Assembly (NCBI GenBank): GCA_949752735.1
Contig: OX457037.1
Coordinates: 67,211,811-67,275,810, forward strand
Source of the DNA: Lumbricus terrestris
Lineage: Eukaryota > Annelida > Clitellata > Crassiclitellata > Lumbricidae
Direction: 5' to 3'
Length of the DNA stretch: 64,000 nucleotides
Shown here: positions 1 to 10,447 of the stretch, piece by piece
How the letters are laid out: each line of letters opens with the position of its first letter
Numbering within the stretch: the stretch's first letter is position 1
The notes under the pieces: model-generated
Seen by the model: the letters and a program-made list of their open reading frames with translations, nothing else
Told to the model about the DNA's origin: nothing
Database searches by the model: none
Translations under genes and position numbers: made by a program

Positions 1-235
1 ATTGGTTTTCGGGGGAAAAAAACTTCTCCCCAAATCCCCCCAAATTTCCCCCACCCCCACAACACGCTACCACTAACTCCGACCTCCGCCGGTACGCCAC
101 CAGTGAAATTTTCGTTTTCGGGGAAATAATTTTCCCCAAAATTTCCTCCCCCCCAAAAAAATTTCTTCCACCCCACCCCCACAACACGCTACTACTAACT
201 CCGACCTCCACCGGTACGCCACCCTTGAAATCCGG
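1..235. repeat. Two-copy tandem repeat, about 120-bp unit
   Basis: A C-rich unit containing ACACGCTAC, CTAACTCCGACCTCC and CCGGTACGCCACC occurs at 61-103 and again at 183-225, each preceded by TTTTCGGGG and runs of C and A. The spacing is about 110-122 bp because homopolymer runs differ in length. No coding potential is apparent. Confidence 0.7.
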
Positions 236-965
236 ACTGGCAAAAGCGCTGTCATTAAAACGCCTCAAAACGTTGTCAACCGCTGCTTTTATACTACGTA
301 CATGTATGAGACCCGAAAGAAAAGTGCTGTCTTAAACTTGAAAGGGCAAAGGCCAACAGGGAAAATGAGTGTTTTTGCTCCCCCACTCTGGCCCCCATGG
401 TGGCAGAGATTCGCGAACTCCTCGATTACGCGTCTGATGCCGAGACGAACACAGTAGTGAAGGTTTGGAGTGAAAAACTCAAAAACTGTGAGCGTGCATA
501 ACTGACAAAGTCCGCCAAGTCCTTTCTTATAGATATAGATAACATAAGGCAGGATTTGTATGGTAGGCATATGGCAAATGCTATATGGCTGTGCCATATG
601 TATAACTTATGCAGCCCTTAAGGGGTACACTGATGTATTTTTCCCATATGTCAGATATATGGCCGTGCTGTTGGGGTAGGCTCTATTGGCTGCTATAAAG
701 CTTATAAGAAACGTTCCTCCAAGACATGCGGACAATTTTCGATGAAGTTGTTGATTGTCATATTATTTGGCAATTAAATTCTTAACATTAAGAACTGATT
801 TAAAATCAAAGATGCAAGCATTGGCGTACATTCATACCCACACTATCGTTATTTTTATTTGTTTTTGTGTAAATTTGCTCAAAAAGCCTAAAGATAGTTA
901 GGGGCCCGGGACTGCTCAGCCCAGAGGCCCGGAATTTCTGTCGGCGGGCCTGTTTCTATCAAATA
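236..965. other. Intergenic or intronic DNA, nothing recognised
   Basis: Low-complexity and AT-rich sequence with only short uninterrupted frames that resemble no protein family I know. Near 905-945 a GC-rich stretch may be the end of a dispersed repeat, but no partner copy or target duplication was found. Confidence 0.5.
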
Positions 966-1200
966 CTTCTGTCCTAATCTTTGGAATAGTCTTCCGGCGT
1001 ACACAACTGCCCTTCATTGAATTGGCCTCTTCAAAACACTTTTAAAAATATTTCTTGTTGTTAACTGGCCTAAATCTTGTATTCTTGCCGCTGACAGAGA
1101 CAGACACAATTATCACCTCTTCTCTTACCATTGCCCAAGTCAAAATATTACTCATAGATATTTGCCCTGCAGACACCATGTCATAATTTCATTATATAAT
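966..1200 (+). mobile_element. LINE 3' end fragment (CR1/L2-like reverse transcriptase C-terminus)
   Basis: Conceptual translation from about 975 gives a NLWNSLPAY motif followed by a degenerate FKTLLKIFL segment. This is the conserved C-terminal signature of CR1/L2-type LINE ORF2 proteins. Stops interrupt the frame, so it is a fossil. A near-copy occurs at 60729-60955 as part of a larger duplicated block. The clade assignment rests only on the motif. Confidence 0.55.
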
Positions 1201-1439
1201 TGGGTTATTAACTGTTATTAGCTATGTTTTCAGTACTAACCGTAATGTTCACAATGATAATAATGTTGTCTATCTATGAGGATCTAGCTTTTGATATTTG
1301 CATAGTTGTAAAAAAACTTTTTCCGCTTTTCATTCTCTCGGTTTTTTTATTTTCTGCATCGTTTTATTCCGTTTTTTAAAATATTTTTTATGCAAATTTA
1401 TTTATTTACTGTATTTACTGTATTTTTTTATTTTCCCTA

Positions 1440-2795
1440 TTTTTATTTTTCCATGATATTCCGTCACCTGGGGTAACTTTGATAGGCGGGGTAACTTTGA
1501 CCCACTCGGGGTAACTTTGACAATTTTTGTGAAAACATTGTATAGCTGTATGTGGATAAGGGCGGACAAGGGTGAATACTTGAACATGAGCCTATGGATA
1601 CCTATGGGCTCATACACACACATATCAAGCATCAATTGCATGATTACCAGAGAAGTTGGTGGACACAGAAGCAGTTTTTGGTGAAGTTGTGGTTGAAATG
1701 TTGAAACGTCATTGTGGTACAAACAAACAAGAGAAACAGGCACAGAAAAGATGCTTGAAAATTATAGCTGGAAATGAAATTCAACGATCTGATCTCTATC
1801 TGGAACAAGCAAGGTACTGCCGGTACCGGTACTGGTACCAGTACCAGTACCAGCAACGACGTAAAGTTCAAGAAGTAGGCTACATTTAGAACCATCCTCT
1901 GATTCTGAAAGTAGTGGATCAGTGTCATACCAAGGGTGTCACGACAACTCGTCTACCGACAACTCGTCTAACGACAACTCGTCTAACGACAAGTGGTCTC
2001 CGGACAATTCGTCTACGACAACTGGTCTACAGACAACTGATCCAGCGCTTGAGAAATGGAAGCTGGATGAAAGTTTTTACGGGTGAAATGGAGGTTGGAT
2101 TGATGAAAAAACGCAAGAGAAATGGAATTTGGATGATGGCTCTTTTACATGTGAAATAGAAGCTGGATTGACGAAAATAACGTATGAGAAATAAAAGCTG
2201 GATGAAAGTATTTCTTGATCTGAAATAGAAGCTGGATTGATGAAAAAACGCTGAAGTAATGGAAGCTGGATAAGGGTATTTTATTATATCTGAAATAGAA
2301 GCTGGATTGACGAAAATGATGGGTGAGTAATAGAAGCTGGATGAAGGTATTTTTAGATCTGAAGTAGAAGCTGGATGCATGTCAAAATACATGAATAAAA
2401 TCATCAATACATCTTCCATTTAAGCTAAAAAAACATATTTTCATGAATCCAGCTTCTATTTCATCAATACTATTCGTTTGTAGACCAATTGTCCGGAGAC
2501 GAGTTGTCGGTAGACCAGTTTTCGTGGAACCCATACCAAGATAGCAGTACATGTATACTATACCCATACTTCGTATGACTTGGCAGGGACTGACAGGGAA
2601 TCACCAGTGGCCTCCACAAAGTCCCAGTATGGACCTGAGTCACCTGACCAATGGATTGTTGTGAAGTATGAAGGAAAGGAAAGTTATCTCAACTACATTG
2701 GCAAAATTCTTGATGTTAAACCAAAAAACAAGACTTATAAGAGTGCAATTTGTGAAGAAACAACCAGGAAGCAATTGTTTAAAATTTACTGACAA
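1440..2795 (+). pseudogene. Relic of a DNA-transposon gene, split by a later insertion (copy 1)
   Basis: Two short coding remnants flank the insertion at 1935-2532. The left one, near 1656-1885, is a Lys/Gln-rich stretch with KKxxKIIAGNE-like residues. The right one, 2580-2792, contains QWIVVKYEGK and YIGKILDVKPK. The order, a basic linker and then an acidic WVxVxYEGxxYxGxIL-like tail, resembles the C-terminus of some pogo/Tigger-type (DDE_1) transposase proteins, but no catalytic domain is visible, so this family call is tentative. The locus is duplicated at 61240-61962. Between the remnants are CTGGTACCGGTACC-type microrepeats (1814-1852). Three GGGGTAACTTTGA repeats lie at 1470-1520. Confidence 0.4.
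1935..2532. mobile_element. Non-autonomous element E1 with phased short-repeat arms, 8-bp TSD
   Basis: The element is bounded by ATACCAAG at 1927-1934 and 2533-2540; the paralogous locus near 61717-61727 has one ATACCAAG and no insertion. The left arm starts GGTGTCACGACAAC and continues as about seven 14-15 bp units of the type CGACAACTCGTCTAC. The right arm, read inward on the other strand, starts GGGTTCCACG and carries the same units. The core is a minisatellite of alternating GAAGCTGGAT-containing units (2058-2460). There is no credible coding sequence. Tandem-repeat arms plus an 8-bp duplication suggest a MULE-like or foldback element mobilised in trans. Confidence 0.8.
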
Positions 2796-3968
2796 GAAGC
2801 TGATGTTGACCCTGCAGTTCCATATAATGCAGTTTGCTGAAGAACTACAGAAGCCTACAGAAAACAACAGACAGCAATTCCAATTCAAAAATGTCACCAG
2901 TAAAGTTATGAATTAAAAGAAACTGGTAAAAACTTTTGAAATACGTTGTCCCTTTGGCAATGGAAAAGAATTCTTTTATATCCTCTCAATGGTCAGTTAC
3001 CCAGTTATGGACTTTTTTGGATCCCCAGATGGTAGAGGGTACCGGTACTTGTTTCTTTTTTTAAACTGAAGAAAATTATAAATGTAGCCCCCATTAGGTC
3101 CTAATTTGATAACACAGTGAAATGCAAAAAATATCAAAATAACCCCACCCCTGGGGTTACAATGATGACTCTTTGGGCTTTTAAAAAATAAACCAGGTAT
3201 ACCTATACTTTAAAAAAATTGAGTTTCATCGTAATCACAAGACATCATTTGGTAAAATAAAGCAAAAAAAGGAAAATATTTTTTTAAAGTTCCATTTATG
3301 GAACCAAATATGCAAAAAACTATCAAAGTACTTCCAGTTGAGGTACATCTCAATGGATGTAGTTCTAAATAAAGTTTGTAGCTAATTTCTCCGGGCAATG
3401 CCGGTTACCACAGCTAGTTTAATATAATTCAAACAATCGGACTCTTGGTTAACTTTCCTTGGAAATTTTTCATTTGCCTGACCCTCCCCAACGGGATCGT
3501 CCATCCCCTTTAGGGGCTCCCTTTGTAGATAATGCATTCATGTTTTCTACGTTTGCTGTCATTTAGGTTCAAATCGAATCAAATAGTTTATTTGGCAACC
3601 AAGAGACAAAGAACGAGAACAAATCAAATCGGGCATCAAAGAAAACAACGTTAACAAATATAGCAAAGCATTACTTAACTAAATGATGCCAATAGCTTCT
3701 AATTGGTTGCACATGGGACCCGGAAGGGGTCTTGCAACCCCGCTAGGTGAATCTCCCGGGGCTGTTATACCATGATGATGATAGCCATTAGGTTGCCGTA
3801 GAGTGGTCCTGACAAGTTATAGAGAGTCAAAACAATAAAGAAAATGAAAAGCAAACACCTTAACTAAAAGCACAGTTACAAATTCGGTGCTTAGGTTGTC
3901 TGATAGCAATAAAAAAATTGAATTGAAAAAGTAAGCAGTGGGAAATGTTAGGCGCAACTGCAGCACTG

Positions 3969-4018
<50 letters not shown>

Positions 4019-4502
4019 GTTTAATGTGGAAAAAACAGGTTGACAAGACCGCAACTCAGTAACATGAAAGGGAGCATTACGGGTTACACAGTCGCTTGTT
4101 GAGAAGGCACATAAAGAGGGCTCTTGGAATAAAGTTTTTATCGTCCTTCGGTGGCAACTCAAAGTTATGCGGACGTGGTCGAAGGCAGTATTGACGCTGA
4201 ATAATCGGAGGAAACAGGGTCCTCAGCAGGCGGTAGGCCTATGGCAACTTTTTGATGTAATAATGACTTAATGACTTATAATGACTTTTAGCAGTGCATA
4301 ATGTGTGGGAAAATAAGTGCCTGCACGCCCCTTATCTTTCCAAAAGAAGTGCATGTACGCCCCTTACTTTTCCAGGCTTTGCTGGCCAATAAGTGGCAGG
4401 ACGGCGTTCAGATTTTAAAATAAGTGCACGGACGCCGTCCATGACCTCCAGCCACACTTTAAGCCCTGGCTTTTAGTCAATTACAGTTGGTTGTTATTAC
4501 AG
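2796..4502. other. Probable intron DNA upstream of the first coil exon
   Basis: No gene is seen. Near 3720-3785 a GGTGAATCTCCCGGGGCTGTTATACC stretch followed by ATGATGATGAT looks like the 3' tail of a LINE with a trinucleotide tail. The region also contains the TA microsatellite at 3972-4016. By comparison with the paralogous locus at 59.5-62 kb, this block probably lies in the intron between a RING exon outside the window and the exon at 4503. Confidence 0.4.
3972..4016. repeat. (TA)n microsatellite
   Basis: Uninterrupted TA dinucleotides, about 22 units. Confidence 0.95.
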
Positions 4503-4607
4503 ATTTGGGAGCCAGAACTTTTGTCACCGAGCAGAAACAAGAAGACGCGTGTTTCGAAGAAAGAGAGCAGCTGATCAACGAGACAGAAGAACAGCAAAGA
4601 TTAATGG
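4503..4607 (+). CDS. TRIM-NHL locus 1, short coiled-coil exon
   Basis: A 105-bp open segment lies between a splice acceptor (TTGTTATTACAG) and a donor (G then GTAGAT). It starts and ends in phase 1, as the coil and NHL exons of the related loci do. The peptide is rich in Glu and Gln (EQKQEDACFEERE, then LINETEEQQRL) and looks helical, fitting the coiled coil between the B-boxes and NHL repeats of TRIM-NHL proteins. The next exon in the same phase is the NHL exon at 5901. The matching RING/B-box exon would lie before the window or be lost. Exon status is inferred from splice signals and phase. Confidence 0.5.
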
Positions 4608-4631
4608 GTAGATGTTGAGTCGTCTAAATAT

Positions 4632-4782
4632 CATGGGCGGAGTTTATCAGGGGTAATGGGGGGCTAAGCCCCACCAAGAAGACCCAGATTAATTTTTTTA
4701 TCGTGTAAATGGTTTCTTTTTGCGGGCTTAGCCCCCAGAAGGTTTTAGCCCCTCCAAGAACGGAAACCAAACTCCGCCCATG
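4632..4782. mobile_element. MITE, CATGGGCGGAG family, 8-bp TSD
   Basis: Terminal inverted repeats CATGGGCGGAGTTT and AACTCCGCCCATG are flanked by CTAAATAT on both sides (4624-4631, 4783-4790). The 151-bp interior carries the inverted motif GGGGCTAAGCCCC / GGGCTTAGCCCCC. The 8-bp duplication suggests a hAT-type transposase acting in trans. Confidence 0.85.
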
Positions 4783-5189
4783 CTAAATATCAACTGCTTA
4801 TCAACAACGTTTGACAAAAATTGTGTTCTATTAAATCTAAAATTAAATCAAGGTTGACTCTATTTTAAATTAAATCTAAATGTTATCTATGAGTAGGCCT
4901 AATTTGATCCGGTTAAGTCTAAAACCCACATGTTTGTCCACTCAAGGTCTCCAGGATCTTAATAAATAGGCCTTATGAGATTGAGAGCACGAGTAGAGTG
5001 GCATGGTTTCAACACATTGCGGTATTTTATCTCGTAATATGAACACATTATGTAGGCTTATGCCTACTGGAACTCACTGATGACGTCATGTGTTCTAAGC
5101 TCCGATTAATGTTCTATCAGATGCAACAGTTATCAATGGCATATTAGTGATATTACCACAATCTGTTGAAACTATGCTATCATTTTGTG

Positions 5190-5430
5190 GGGCGCGGTGA
5201 TGTAGGCCTAGCCCTAGTGGGTATGTTCGTCATCTTGTAGAAGAAAGGTTGCAGGTTCGAATCCACATCAGGTCGCCACGTAGGGACCTCGGGCAAGTCC
5301 TTCACTCGCAATTGCTCAGCGCTTCGGCGTAAAACTCCGATACAGTGGTCCGCGCTGCATTCGAGAGTGCCTCTGAGTAGCGATATGGAACTTGAAAGGC
5401 GCTATAACAAGTGCACATACAAACATATTA
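5190..5430 (+). mobile_element. tRNA-derived SINE
   Basis: The head resembles a tRNA gene: an A-box-like TAGCCCTAGTGGG at 5209-5221 and a perfect B box, GGTTCGAATCC, at 5254-5264. A body of about 100 bp follows. The tail, GCCTCTGAGTAGC...GGCGCTATA, is shared with LINE 3' ends in this window (near 43340 and 49970). That is the usual sign of a SINE using LINE machinery. It is not a functional tRNA gene, because no complete cloverleaf follows the B box. Confidence 0.75.
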
Positions 5431-5900
5431 CAAGCCTAGACCTACTCTTGCTCTCAATCTCGTTGTTTATTCAGATGTGCACAAAGAAACCGGTTAATAT
5501 AGGCCCTCTTATACGTGTGTTGCTAATAGTTTAAAAACTAGGCAATCTTTCAGACTTTGCAATCTTATTTAATGGTTTACACACAGAGTAAGTTACAGTA
5601 CAAATCGACGTTCCATAATTTAAAATATTGTGCAACGATTCAACGAGAGTGGCATTGTTGCTTAATTGATGTACGTTGGTCTCTTAATGTCTGCAGCCAT
5701 GCACTCCGCGTGCAATTGTCTGGGTGTTGTTGTCGAAGAGCATACCTCTTCTTATATAAGCTTAGTTTTCTGCCGATTACAGGGCATTTTTTACTGTTTG
5801 GTTGTTTTGCTGTTGTCATCAGACACAGAGTCGTGTTGCTTTCCGTTTGGAAATGCTAACTCAAGAGAATATTATGTTTGAAGAATTGTTTCTATTGCAG
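5431..5900 (+). other. Intron 5' of the NHL exon, homologous to 38080-38637
   Basis: From about 5770 the sequence matches the intron before the NHL exon of locus 3: CTGCCGATTA, TGTCATCAGACACAGAGTCGTGTT and TTGAAGAATTGTTTCTATTGCAG are common to both. The locus 3 copy carries an extra MITE (38187-38603) that is absent here. Confidence 0.7.
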
Positions 5901-6787
5901 ATGAAGTTCTGAGCGGCTATAAGTCTGATCCGGTTTTAGTCCAGACGATCAATGGAAAGACGAAGAAAAAAGTGATTCGTGGGTTGACCATCTTAGACAA
6001 CGAATTGTTTGTTGTGAATAACAAGAGTTCAGAAGTTGAAGTTTACGATTCGATCAAATTTGGTTACAGTCGTCGGTTCATCGTGGAGAATTTAATTCGT
6101 CCAGAGGACATAGCATCCTGCAACATAAACAAATGTCTCTATATCCTAGATTACAAAGGCCGCCGTAAGTTGAAGGACATCTTGAGAGTTGGTGCAAATG
6201 GAACATTAATAACTACCTGGCCAACCGGAAACTTTGATGATTATTTTTGGGTGGGTAGTCTGTCAGTTACAGATGAAACGAACGTCATTTTATCTCTCAT
6301 GGATGAAAATAAATTAAGGGAATATTCTTCAGATGGACAATTGATCCGTGAAATAAATCTATCATTAACTGCAGGCATTCTTCATCCACGGCATGCTATA
6401 AAACTGACCAATGGTGATTTACTGGTCTGTCATGGCTACTCTGACGATGATCTGCAGAGAATGTTTATAGTGGATGCAGATGGAAACCTTAAGAATTCAT
6501 TTGGTGGAAAACGTGGATCCGACATCGGACAAATGAATCAACCAGTCCATTTGTCCGTCGATGCAAATGGATTCGTGATGGTCGTTGATGAAAGGAATCA
6601 TAGAGTTTTATTATTCGATTCAGATTTGAAATTTAAGAGAGAAATTCTCTCAAATGAAAAACACGGATTGGTGAATCCAACGAAGATTCATCTGGATGAG
6701 ATAAATGGTCGACTATTTGTTGTTGATGACTTAGGGATAAACCTATTTAGCAATGATAGAAAGATATCGATTTTTTATGTTACATAA
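5901..6787 (+). CDS. TRIM-NHL locus 1, terminal NHL-repeat exon
   Basis: This open frame runs from a splice acceptor (TTCTATTGCAG ending at 5900) to TAA at 6785-6787. With a phase-1 junction it begins D-E-V-L-S-G-Y and continues without a break for about 295 residues. NHL-type beta-propeller blades are visible, for example NQPVHLSVDANGFVMVVD followed by NHRVLLFDSDLKF, with IVDADGNLKNSFG before it. The fold usually binds protein or RNA in the cytoplasm. It is about 85% similar by eye to the NHL exon at 38638-39515 and lacks obvious defects. An intact coding exon is likely, but the N-terminal exons are not in the window, so the status of the gene is unknown. Confidence 0.8.
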
Positions 6788-8090
6788 ATGCATAACAAGT
6801 AGGCCTATCTCGATTAATGTTTTCATTTGCAATCAAGATTTAGGGCCTATATTGTATTAGCTCTTATTATTAGCCTATATACTGTGGATATAATTATGTC
6901 ATTGTACAACACCCTAACGTCTTATCAAGAACTAGGTCCTGAAGTAGAGTGGCGTAATTGTGTTAAGCTAAACATTTCATGCAATGGTTCTGTAGAAGTC
7001 AATTGAATTAATTCATTACCAGCATAAAAAACAGGCATCTTGAAGTATAAAATATGAAGATAAAGTATTATGTGGAAGACGAATCGCCGTGCTGGATTAT
7101 TGGATCTGAGACATGTCTTAACGATCGTCTGCTCAGATGTTCACCGTTTGCTGCGTATACTGAGTCAAAAACTGCACAGAATCTGATGTTTCTGTTGATT
7201 CTGGTGGAAGTTGGTCGTCACAAGTGAAAATGCAGTTCGTCCGATTTCATCGCTTGGTAAAAAAATTTTTTATGTGAGTCAGGTGGTCAGTCGAAATCGT
7301 TGACTCTAGCAAAATGGGGAAAGCAGACTAGAGCTCAGTGTAGCGATCAATAGAAACAATCGGACTGTATAGGACATCATCCAACAGACAAGTTTCGGTG
7401 ACTGAAGCGTATGAGATCTTCGACGAAAGGCTTCTTCTCGCGGGACCTTACGCACTGGGAGCGCCTTTGAACGCTTCACCCTACTATAGGCGTTTTATAG
7501 ATGTTTACATACAATATTATACAAAATGTATGCATGTTGGACTATAATTCTAGTAGACTGCTATAATAGAATAGACATTAGTGTAGGCCTATTGTCTATT
7601 CATAGATGTATGCTTAGAGAGTCTACTGATTTGTGTTTAATAGCAGTGGTGCATTGATTTTATGTATGTTGGTTTTTAACACATTACCTGCCAACCGTTT
7701 TCAAGAAGGATAATAACATTTTTCAACACGTCCTGGTATGTAAGCAACTAAACATGAGCATAAGGTTTAAAATATTAATTATGGATGCCTCCGAAAAAAT
7801 AGTTGGTGTCAAAAGGGTGCACCATGGGAGGTCGCGCTAGTAGTTAAGCAGTACTTTTATTTCTTGTTTACAGAAGCAAGTTACGCATCATTTGTTATAA
7901 AATTCATTTTCCGCTAGATTGTAAGCAGTGCCACGACATTCACTAAAACTGCCTCATATTTTGTCATAAAATTGATTGAATCAGTGCATAATGAAGTCCA
8001 ATATCACCGTTTGTACAACCATTTCTTGAGTTTTGCTACAATGCGGACAATAAAGTAGTTAAGTATTTTTTACTTAAGTATTCTTTTATC
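6788..8090. other. 3' flank of NHL locus 1, duplicated at 39515-41720
   Basis: Blocks such as AAGTATTATGTGGAAGACGA, GCTGGATTATTGGAT and ACAATTCTAGTAGACTG-like segments recur in the same order downstream of the locus 3 NHL exon. The duplication therefore included about 1 kb or more of flank. MITEs at 39.5-40.8 kb are present only in the other copy. No gene is seen here. Confidence 0.7.
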
Positions 8091-8091
8091 T

Positions 8092-8490
8092 AAAATTTCA
8101 GAACGCATTGTTGCAAACCAATTAGTTGCTTATTTTGGCATGCATGGCCGGGTTACTCCCCTCTCAGCAGTCAGGTTTCCGTAGAAATCATTCTACTGAA
8201 ACTCTTTTGGTTCGCCTATTGTCTGATTTGTATGGCACCATAGACCGTGGTCACTGGTCAGGTCATTCTTTTAGCTCTGTTTGACGTTAGTGCCACTATT
8301 GATGCAGTTGACCACCCTATCTTGCTACATCGTCTCTCTATTTCCTTTGGCTTGACTGGTGCTCCGTTAGAATGGCTTCGATCTTTTCTATCTTGGCGCA
8401 CTAACTGTGTGTTTTGGGTGCCTCTAGGTCGTGTTGGGTCTCAGTCCCTTTTGGTGTGCCACAGGGTTCAGTGTTGGGTCCTTTACTGTA
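8092..8490 (+). pseudogene. LINE reverse transcriptase fragment (CR1/L2-like), degenerate
   Basis: Across shifting frames the translation gives pieces typical of LINE RT: ERIVANQLV, the ALFDVSA-TIDAVDHPILLHRL block (RT motif with a catalytic-type Asp), GAPLEWLRSFLS, and a final GVPQGSVLGPL-like segment written in two frames. Several frameshifts are needed, so it is dead. The fragment at 48590-49000 is homologous. Confidence 0.75.
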
Positions 8491-8844
8491 GGCCTACGTT
8501 AGGGTGGAGTGAAAAACACGAATGTTAGAAATCGAAAATGTAATAGCAATAAAGAGTTGTCTTATGATATGGGGTCAAGAAATGTCAAAAAAAGTTTTGA
8601 AAAATATTAATGTCTTCCTTTGCCCCCAGAGGGCCAAAGTTTCCAAAAATTGGAGTTTTTGAGAAAATTGCAGATTTTCTTATGAAATATTTTTAGTGTG
8701 AAATAATTAACCATCAAACAATCGTTGGAAAGAGCTCTTTAAACTGAGTAAAATCCTATCTTAATTTTAAGAATAGTCGCATATTTGTAGGAGCTATTAA
8801 CTTTTTAAGATACTCCACGTTCGCGACATGTCGCTGTAGCCTAT
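8491..8844. repeat. Dispersed repeat, inverted copy at about 35225-35530
   Basis: The block starting TAGGGTGGAGTGAAAAA and containing ATGGGGTCAAGAAATG and TTGAGAAAATTGC occurs in reverse orientation at 35225-35530. The repeat resumes after the inserted element E4 (near 9881-9960). Family unknown. Confidence 0.6.
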
Positions 8845-8992
8845 ACCTGAAACGAAGTGACTAGCGGACCGCCAGGCGGCCCTCCAATTTCAATTACTAG
8901 CGGACCGCCAGGCGACCCTCCAATTTCAATTACTAGCGGACCGCCAGTCACGTGTAACCTGTCATGAGTCTTGATTCTTAAATATTGTTACA

Positions 8993-9249
8993 ATGGCGGC
9001 AGTTACCGATAGTTTATTTTATGTCGGACAAAAGTTTTCTTGTTTTAAAGACTTAGAAAATTGCAAAAAAGAGTAGCCTATGAAATGAGTAACTTTTGTA
9101 ACCTAACAATGCGGGATGCAAAAACGTTGCAATCCATGATGAAGTATGCACCAAAGAAGGCAGCACGTGCAAAGAAGGAGCTCCGTTATTACTCGCTTCG
9201 ATTATGCTGTACATATGATGGCAAAAAATTCAAGAAACAAGGAGAATGA
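8993..9249 (+). pseudogene. Broken transposase N-terminus (ZSWIM/FAR1-like)
   Basis: Translation from the ATG at 8993 gives a short frame (YVGQKFSCFKDLENC) that stops after about 24 codons. One base of shift continues into a 62-codon frame with NLTMRDAKT and LRYYSLRLCCTYDGKKFK. The pattern (aromatic-rich start, basic middle, YYSLxxxCxxxGK) resembles the N-terminal region of ZSWIM/FAR1-like, MULE-related proteins. No DDE domain remains. The family call is tentative; the frameshift and truncation are clear. Confidence 0.45.
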
Positions 9250-9274
9250 ACGTTAAATTAATATCAATAGCCAG

Positions 9275-9695
9275 CTTCTACTTCAGATCTAAAAATACCT
9301 TTATCCAGCTTCTATATCTCACTAGTTATTTTCGTCAATCCGGCTTCTAATTCAGATATAAAAAATACCCTCATCCAGCTTCCATTACTTCAGCGTTTTT
9401 TCATCAATCCAGCTTCTATTTCAGATCAAGAAATTCTTTCATCCAGCTTTTATTTCTCATACGTGATTTTCGTCAATCCAGCTTCTATTTCACCTGTAAA
9501 AGAGCCATCATCCAGATTTCATTTCTCTTGCGTTTTTTCATCAATCCAACCTCCATTTCACCTGTAAAAACTCTCATCCAGCTTCCATTTCTCAAGCGCT
9601 GGATCAGTTGTCTGTAGACCAGTTGTCGTTAGACAAATTGTCCGGAGACCACTTGTCGTTAGACGAGTTGTGGGTAGACGAGTTGTCGTGACACC
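9275..9695 (-). mobile_element. Element E2, truncated relative of E1, nested in E4
   Basis: Read on the minus strand from 9695 it begins GGTGTCACGACAACTCGTC, the same end as E1, followed by the 14-15 bp units and then the CCAGCTTCTATTT minisatellite of E1. The opposite arm is missing near 9275, so no target duplication can be shown. Confidence 0.7.
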
Positions 9696-10077
9696 ATAAT
9701 TATACAATACATAGCCTACATACGCTACTGTCACTTTCTTCTTACTTTTAATGGCGGTCCGCTAGTATTCAGCATTAGACGACCGCCTGGCGGCTTGCTA
9801 GTATTCCGTATTGGACGGCCGCCACTGGCGGTCCGCTAGTATTTGAAATTCGAGGGCCGCCTGTCACAGCCTACCTGAAAATGGTAAAACACTAATAACT
9901 TTTTTTATCCTTTGAGATATTTTAACTTGCAATATGTCACTCTATTCAATTTATGACAGTCTATCTGACGGTGCATTTAAACTTAAATGAACCTTCCATG
10001 AAGAATTTCGAACGCTCATGAAACCCTACAAAAAAGAGGAAAACTAAAGGAAATGTCTGACGATTCAAAACCTCGAG

Positions 10078-10447
10078 TTGACTATTATCCAAACTCGTGA
10101 CGAGTTTAAAAGACGGTTGGATGAAGACGCTAAGTCGCTGCTGGTGGAATTGTCCTCCATAAAGCAAAGGCGACTGAAGGACATTGAAAATACCAGTAAC
10201 GAAGCTGATCATCAGTTGGTGATATTCGAGAGTTTCGTGAGACACTGTGACGAGATGAAGACCAAAGGATCGGCTAGTGACATCCGTTTGGCTTTGAACG
10301 ATTTAGACAAAAGAGCAGATGAATTGTCTGCTATGCATGTTTCTTTAATGCAGCAACAGATTCCGACGCTTGACATCTCCTTCCAAAAGTCCAGTTTCAA
10401 CGAAATACTTCTCATGAAGGACCAGAATCTGATCGGAGAATTCTGCG
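10078..10447 (+). CDS. TRIM-NHL locus 2, coiled-coil exon
   Basis: The open frame reads RDEFKRRLDEDAKSLL, IKQRRLKDIE and KGSASDIRLALNDLDKRADEL, then LIGEFCG just before a GTAGGC donor at 10448. KGSASDI and LxDLxxKAxEL also occur at the end of the RING exons of loci 3 and 4, so this is the C-terminal part of an equivalent RBCC exon. The donor is phase 1, as in the paralogs. The RING and B-boxes expected upstream are absent, and E4 with other repeats occupies that place. The exon is therefore truncated, probably a pseudogene remnant. The frame is open from 10078; upstream coding is broken by stops. Confidence 0.65.

Larger units (their letters stand above)
8853..9872. mobile_element. Element E4, MULE-like with repeated GC-rich arms
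   Basis: Inverted arms are built from repeats of ACTAGCGGACCGCCAGGCGG with AATTTCAATT spacers. Three units lie at 8862-8950 and three or more inverted units at 9750-9870. The flanks carry ACCTGAAA at 8845-8852 and 9873-9880, a candidate 8-bp target duplication. Inside are a broken coding remnant (8993-9249) and a nested second element (9275-9695). The exact termini are inferred from the duplication, because the outermost bases match only partly (GTGAC on both sides). Confidence 0.65.

Noticed and set aside
5200..5275. A functional tRNA gene
   Set aside because: Only A- and B-box-like promoter elements remain; no paired acceptor stem or anticodon arm could be drawn and a SINE body and tail follow.
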